Position numbers and translations under genes: made by a program. From assembly GCA_031472005.1 (NCBI GenBank), contig PZJY01000005.1, positions 868,001 to 932,000 on the forward strand: a stretch of DNA of 64,000 bases, written 5' to 3'. The stretch comes from Tetracladium setigerum. Its lineage: Eukaryota; Ascomycota; Leotiomycetes; Helotiales. Shown here piece after piece: positions 60,946 through 64,000 of this stretch (the stretch's first letter is position 1; each line of letters opens with the position of its first letter). The notes beneath the pieces were generated by a model, which was not told where the DNA came from, searched no databases, and saw only the letters and a list, made by a program, of their open reading frames with translations.

Positions 60946-62518
60946 ATGGGCCGTCCAAAGTCCAATGGTAGGTTGGTGGAGTCGGGGACTCTGGAATTGT
61001 TCCATTCTTTGACCGCTTGTATAGAGCTGACTATTTTGATGGCTAGGTTGTAATACTTGCCGCCGACGGCGCGTTAAATGCGACGAAAGAGTTCCTGGGT
61101 GCGAAAGGTGCGAAATTGCAGGTTACGAATGTGAAGGTTATACGAAAGATTTTCGATTCGTCAATGAGGTGTCACGCACCATACGGAATGTGAGACGAAC
61201 TCCATCTTCTACAGTAACTCGGCCTCGAGAAGAACCGCCTTCCGTCATCCTCCCTGATCTGAATTTGTCCGCGTTCCAGGACGATATTTGCATTAGTTTC
61301 CTTCTCTCGAAGCTTTCTCTTTACTCTACTGTTCCAGACCCATGGATACGGACTCATGCTCAGGACTCGACATCTCTGACAGCACAAGGTAGCCTTCTCG
61401 CGCTTAGCTCGATCTACTTCGGTCGTATACATCACCGGGAAGATATCTTAAATCAGGGTTCCCTGAGGTATAGCAACGCTCTGAGGTGTCTTAGTCAAGA
61501 CCTTCAAGATTCCGAAAAGGCTTGGTCGTTATCCACATTAGCTAGCGCGACAATGCTTCAAATTTACGAAGTATGTTATCATCATTCGCTCATGAAGCTA
61601 TTTATGTTAATCTATGGACTTTAGTATATTTCCCCAAGTTCCAAGTCAGCCTGGTTAACGCACGCTGGGGGTATTGGAAGACTATTCGAATTGCGTGGTC
61701 CCGGGATGCATCAGGGCCGTGCTGAGAGACAAGTTCTTGAGTCCAATAGGTTCACCATTTTTTTAGAGTATTGGATAAAGGGGAAGCGATGTTTTTTGGA
61801 ACAGCCTATATGGAAGAGTGTGCCTTGGGCACTCGAACCTGCATCAAAAACAGCACTCTCCTACTTGGAAGATATTCTGTACCACATTCCAGGTTTGAAG
61901 GAAGACTCAAGAAAGCTCCAAGATCCCAAATTGGAATCGGCTAAGAGGAAATTGATTCATTACAAACTCTCGAGTAATATTCTTGAACATCTCAGCCAAC
62001 TCAACAAATGGCGAGCTACGTGGGAACAAAATAACCCGAACTGCTGCACAGAGATTCCTATACATCGCCATACGGATGACCCATCTCCATATCCAACAAT
62101 GATATGCTTTTCAAGCATATTGCAGGCAAATTGCATGCTTTCCTACAACGCGACTCTACTCCTTTTTCTCAAGCTTGGCGCTGAAACAATTGGCCGCTCG
62201 TTTGAGGGCTACACATCCGAGTTCTCTCCACCTTCCGACACCTTTCACAAACCACTCAATTCGCCTGGGCAAGTGTTGGATACCCGAGCCGCGGCTACCG
62301 AAATTTGTAAAATCATAGAATATTGCCTCTCAATCCACCACGATATCGCACCTGCGTTCTTATATTTTCCGTCAAGAGTTGCATACTTGGGGTTTCAGCC
62401 GGAAAGCCCCCAGGCTCAGTGGTTGTATAGGCTATCGAAGCAGGTTGTAGACTGGAGCGGAATGGTAATGGGGAGCTGTAGCCCTTCACCCGCTAGGTCG
62501 GTATTTGAAGGAGATTGA
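60946..62518 (+). CDS. Zn2Cys6 fungal transcription factor
   Basis: Three exons (60946-60967, 61047-61570, 61625-62518) encode 479 residues. The binuclear zinc cluster begins at residue 8, NGCNTCRRRRVKCDERVPGC, continuing ERCEIAGYECEGY; all six cysteines are present and codon Gly 8 is split by intron 1. The rest resembles the fungal-specific regulatory domain (LYSTVPDPWIRTHAQDS, LTHAGGIGRLFELRGPGM). It is an intact regulator directly upstream of a decayed PKS carrier domain, in the same orientation, 0.3 kb away, so it may have regulated a polyketide cluster that was largely lost. The 22-nt first exon makes it easy to miss. Confidence 0.9.
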
Positions 62519-62782
62519 GCAGCAGAAATCAATTCCCTGAACTGCAGCGACGGGGAAGAAATCTCCAGGAATCAGGAGAACAGATAGTGCTCGACCTCAT
62601 TGATATGGCTAAATATTAGCGGGATTTTAATTTGCCAGATGCAGTTGGAAGCGCAGCAACCTCACCAAAGCTCGAAAAAGAAGGTTGTGTGGATTGGCTC
62701 TCGGGTTTGTGTGGTGGGGATCAGCTGCCCCGGATATGCTTGTAAGGTCCCAGCGCGGCGATTTAAGGATACTTTAACCACA
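62519..62782. other. interval between regulator and PKS relic
   Basis: Probably further degraded PKS sequence; a short frame reading NLPDAVGSAATSPKLEKEG lies here but no conserved motif is certain. Confidence 0.3.
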
Positions 62783-62954
62783 GGACGATCTTGATGCTCA
62801 GAAATCTCTCGAAAGCTTGGGAATCGATTCACTTGTCACAATCGAAATTTGAACTTGGTGGAGAGGATCGATTGGCTTCGAAGTTAGCACGTTGGGAAAT
62901 CTGAATGCTAGTATGACTAAAAGTTTAAGCGAGCTCGTCTTGAGCGGTTTATGA
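62783..62954 (+). pseudogene. relic of a polyketide synthase acyl-carrier domain
   Basis: The frame reads DDLDAQKSLESLGIDSLVTI, stop, then TWWRGSIGFEVSTLG and ends at 62954. GIDSL with the phosphopantetheine-accepting Ser, then EI(R)xWW and FEVSTL, match the C-terminal carrier domain of fungal iterative PKSs. The TGA at 62850-62852 sits where Arg (CGA) is expected. No upstream KS or AT is visible in this window, so only a fragment remains. Confidence 0.6.
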
Positions 62955-64000
62955 GAGAAATTTGAGAAGAATATAAGACAAGAATTTTGAGAGATTGATG
63001 GGACTTATAGAACTTGATATTGATAGCTTACTTTATCTTTATTATCAAAAATAATAGATGCTTAAACATTTAAACGCCTATTTATAACCAGGCTTTAAGA
63101 CTAACCCGTTTATTTTAACGATCTTACTTAAGAGAAATAAGCAAGGAGGCCTTGTAGTTAATAGACGTTTTATTCTTATAAACATAAGTTCTTACCCCTC
63201 GGTTATCGTATACGTTTAATTTAATGGCTAGGTCTCCGTCGGCGTTCACATGTACTCGCGTGCTTATAATCGTCAGGTCTTAAATATTGCCGACTGTGGA
63301 TATCTCGGGCCGCAAGCGGGTCTTTGTACGTTTGGGCCTTTACTTATATGAAAATCTTAAAATGCTTATGCTACCCCTCTGCTCCTATTCTTGAACGCGG
63401 TTCATGAGGTTTCGACTCCGTCGGATCATCTCAAATTCATTGAACTTAAATTTAATCGGCTATGGAAGTACTTACTACTCAGTCCGGCATCGGGCACCAA
63501 TCGAGTTGCCAGAATCCAACAAGCGCAAGAACCAGAGGGACAGCATAAAACAGTTCCCACGACGATGGCAAGTCGTGAGCAGCAATAGCAGTAGGGGGGA
63601 ATGATACGAAAAAACAGCCACTAGCGTACTGGGTATGGTGTGAATTAAACCTAGCCAACGGCGGGGTGAATGCTTAAGTCCAACGACAAACGCGTTACAT
63701 TGCGTATTTTGATATGCCTCACTCACACCTGCAAGAAATAAAGAGATAATAAAAAGAGCAAACATTTGGCTTTTACACCCGTACCACTTAAGAGATGATT
63801 TCAATTATCGCTCCCAGAGCAAGCGGGCATGAGACCCATGTCGAGATACTGACGGTATGACATGAATGTGTCTGAGTCACGGCCAGGGTGGCCAGTTACG
63901 ACAACTCATCCGAGAAAGCTCGCGCCAAGTCTATATCATCAGTATCAGTTAGCAAGTATTACAGTAGTTGGAATAGATTGTTGTATGAGAGAGGGAGTAA
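62955..64000. other. AT-rich terminal interval
   Basis: Stop-rich TA-rich sequence at about 62990-63370, consistent with decayed transposon. No gene or repeat structure could be supported, and the window ends here. Confidence 0.35.

Noticed and set aside
1..64000. tRNA, rRNA and CRISPR searches by eye
   Set aside because: No cloverleaf with anticodon and T-arm, no rRNA segment and no regularly spaced repeats were found; a tRNA scan would be needed to be certain.

Overview
The window is nuclear DNA of a filamentous ascomycete (Pezizomycotina). The genes carry many short (about 45-110 nt) GT-AG introns with CTRAY-like branch points. The gene set is typically fungal: GPI-anchored GH72 glucanosyltransferase, HET-domain protein, 2EXR protein, Zn2Cys6 factor, NRPS-like enzyme. 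A helotialean (Leotiomycetes) source is a guess from protein flavour only.

Layout. 0-3.5 kb: NRPS-like adenylation domain fused to a membrane flavo-oxidoreductase. 5.3-6.5 kb: enoyl-CoA hydratase. 7.3-9.6 kb: secreted 5'-nucleotidase with a 5-nt microexon. 11-12.1 kb: 2EXR protein. 13.1-15.6 kb: housekeeping cluster DPH3, frataxin and AP-3 sigma. 17.9-22 kb: small membrane protein divergent from cytosolic leucyl-tRNA synthetase. 22.7-25.7 kb: GPI protein and a histidine phosphatase ending in a PCNA-box-like motif. 27.3-29.8 kb: Cys-rich zinc-binding protein with three C-terminal SUMO-interacting-like motifs. 30.9-32.6 kb: PFK2/FBPase-2. 36-38.4 kb: TSC13 and mitochondrial bL28. 38.8-44.8 kb: tandem pair of related kinases, one of which looks decayed. 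46.3-48.3 kb: MFS transporter. 48.3-53.4 kb: accessory block with AT-rich transposon-like debris, a HET gene and a folylpolyglutamate synthase pseudogene. 54.2-59.3 kb: aspartyl-protease-like membrane protein lacking both catalytic motifs, and GAS1-type glucanosyltransferase. 60.5-63.4 kb: long inverted repeat, Zn2Cys6 regulator, relic of a PKS carrier domain, AT-rich debris.

A cross-cutting observation: seven otherwise well-conserved genes each need exactly one extra base, always in a short G or C run, to stay open (frataxin, LeuRS, PFK2, MFS transporter, phosphatase, protease-like protein, NRPS-like). Because essential genes are among them, this most likely reflects homopolymer under-calling in the assembly rather than seven pseudogenes. 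By contrast, the folylpolyglutamate synthase copy, kinase copy A and the PKS relic show substitutions (C to T / G to A stops, a lost splice donor) that look like genuine decay, possibly by RIP.

Exon boundaries were inferred by eye from reading-frame phase, splice consensus and family conservation; no search was run.
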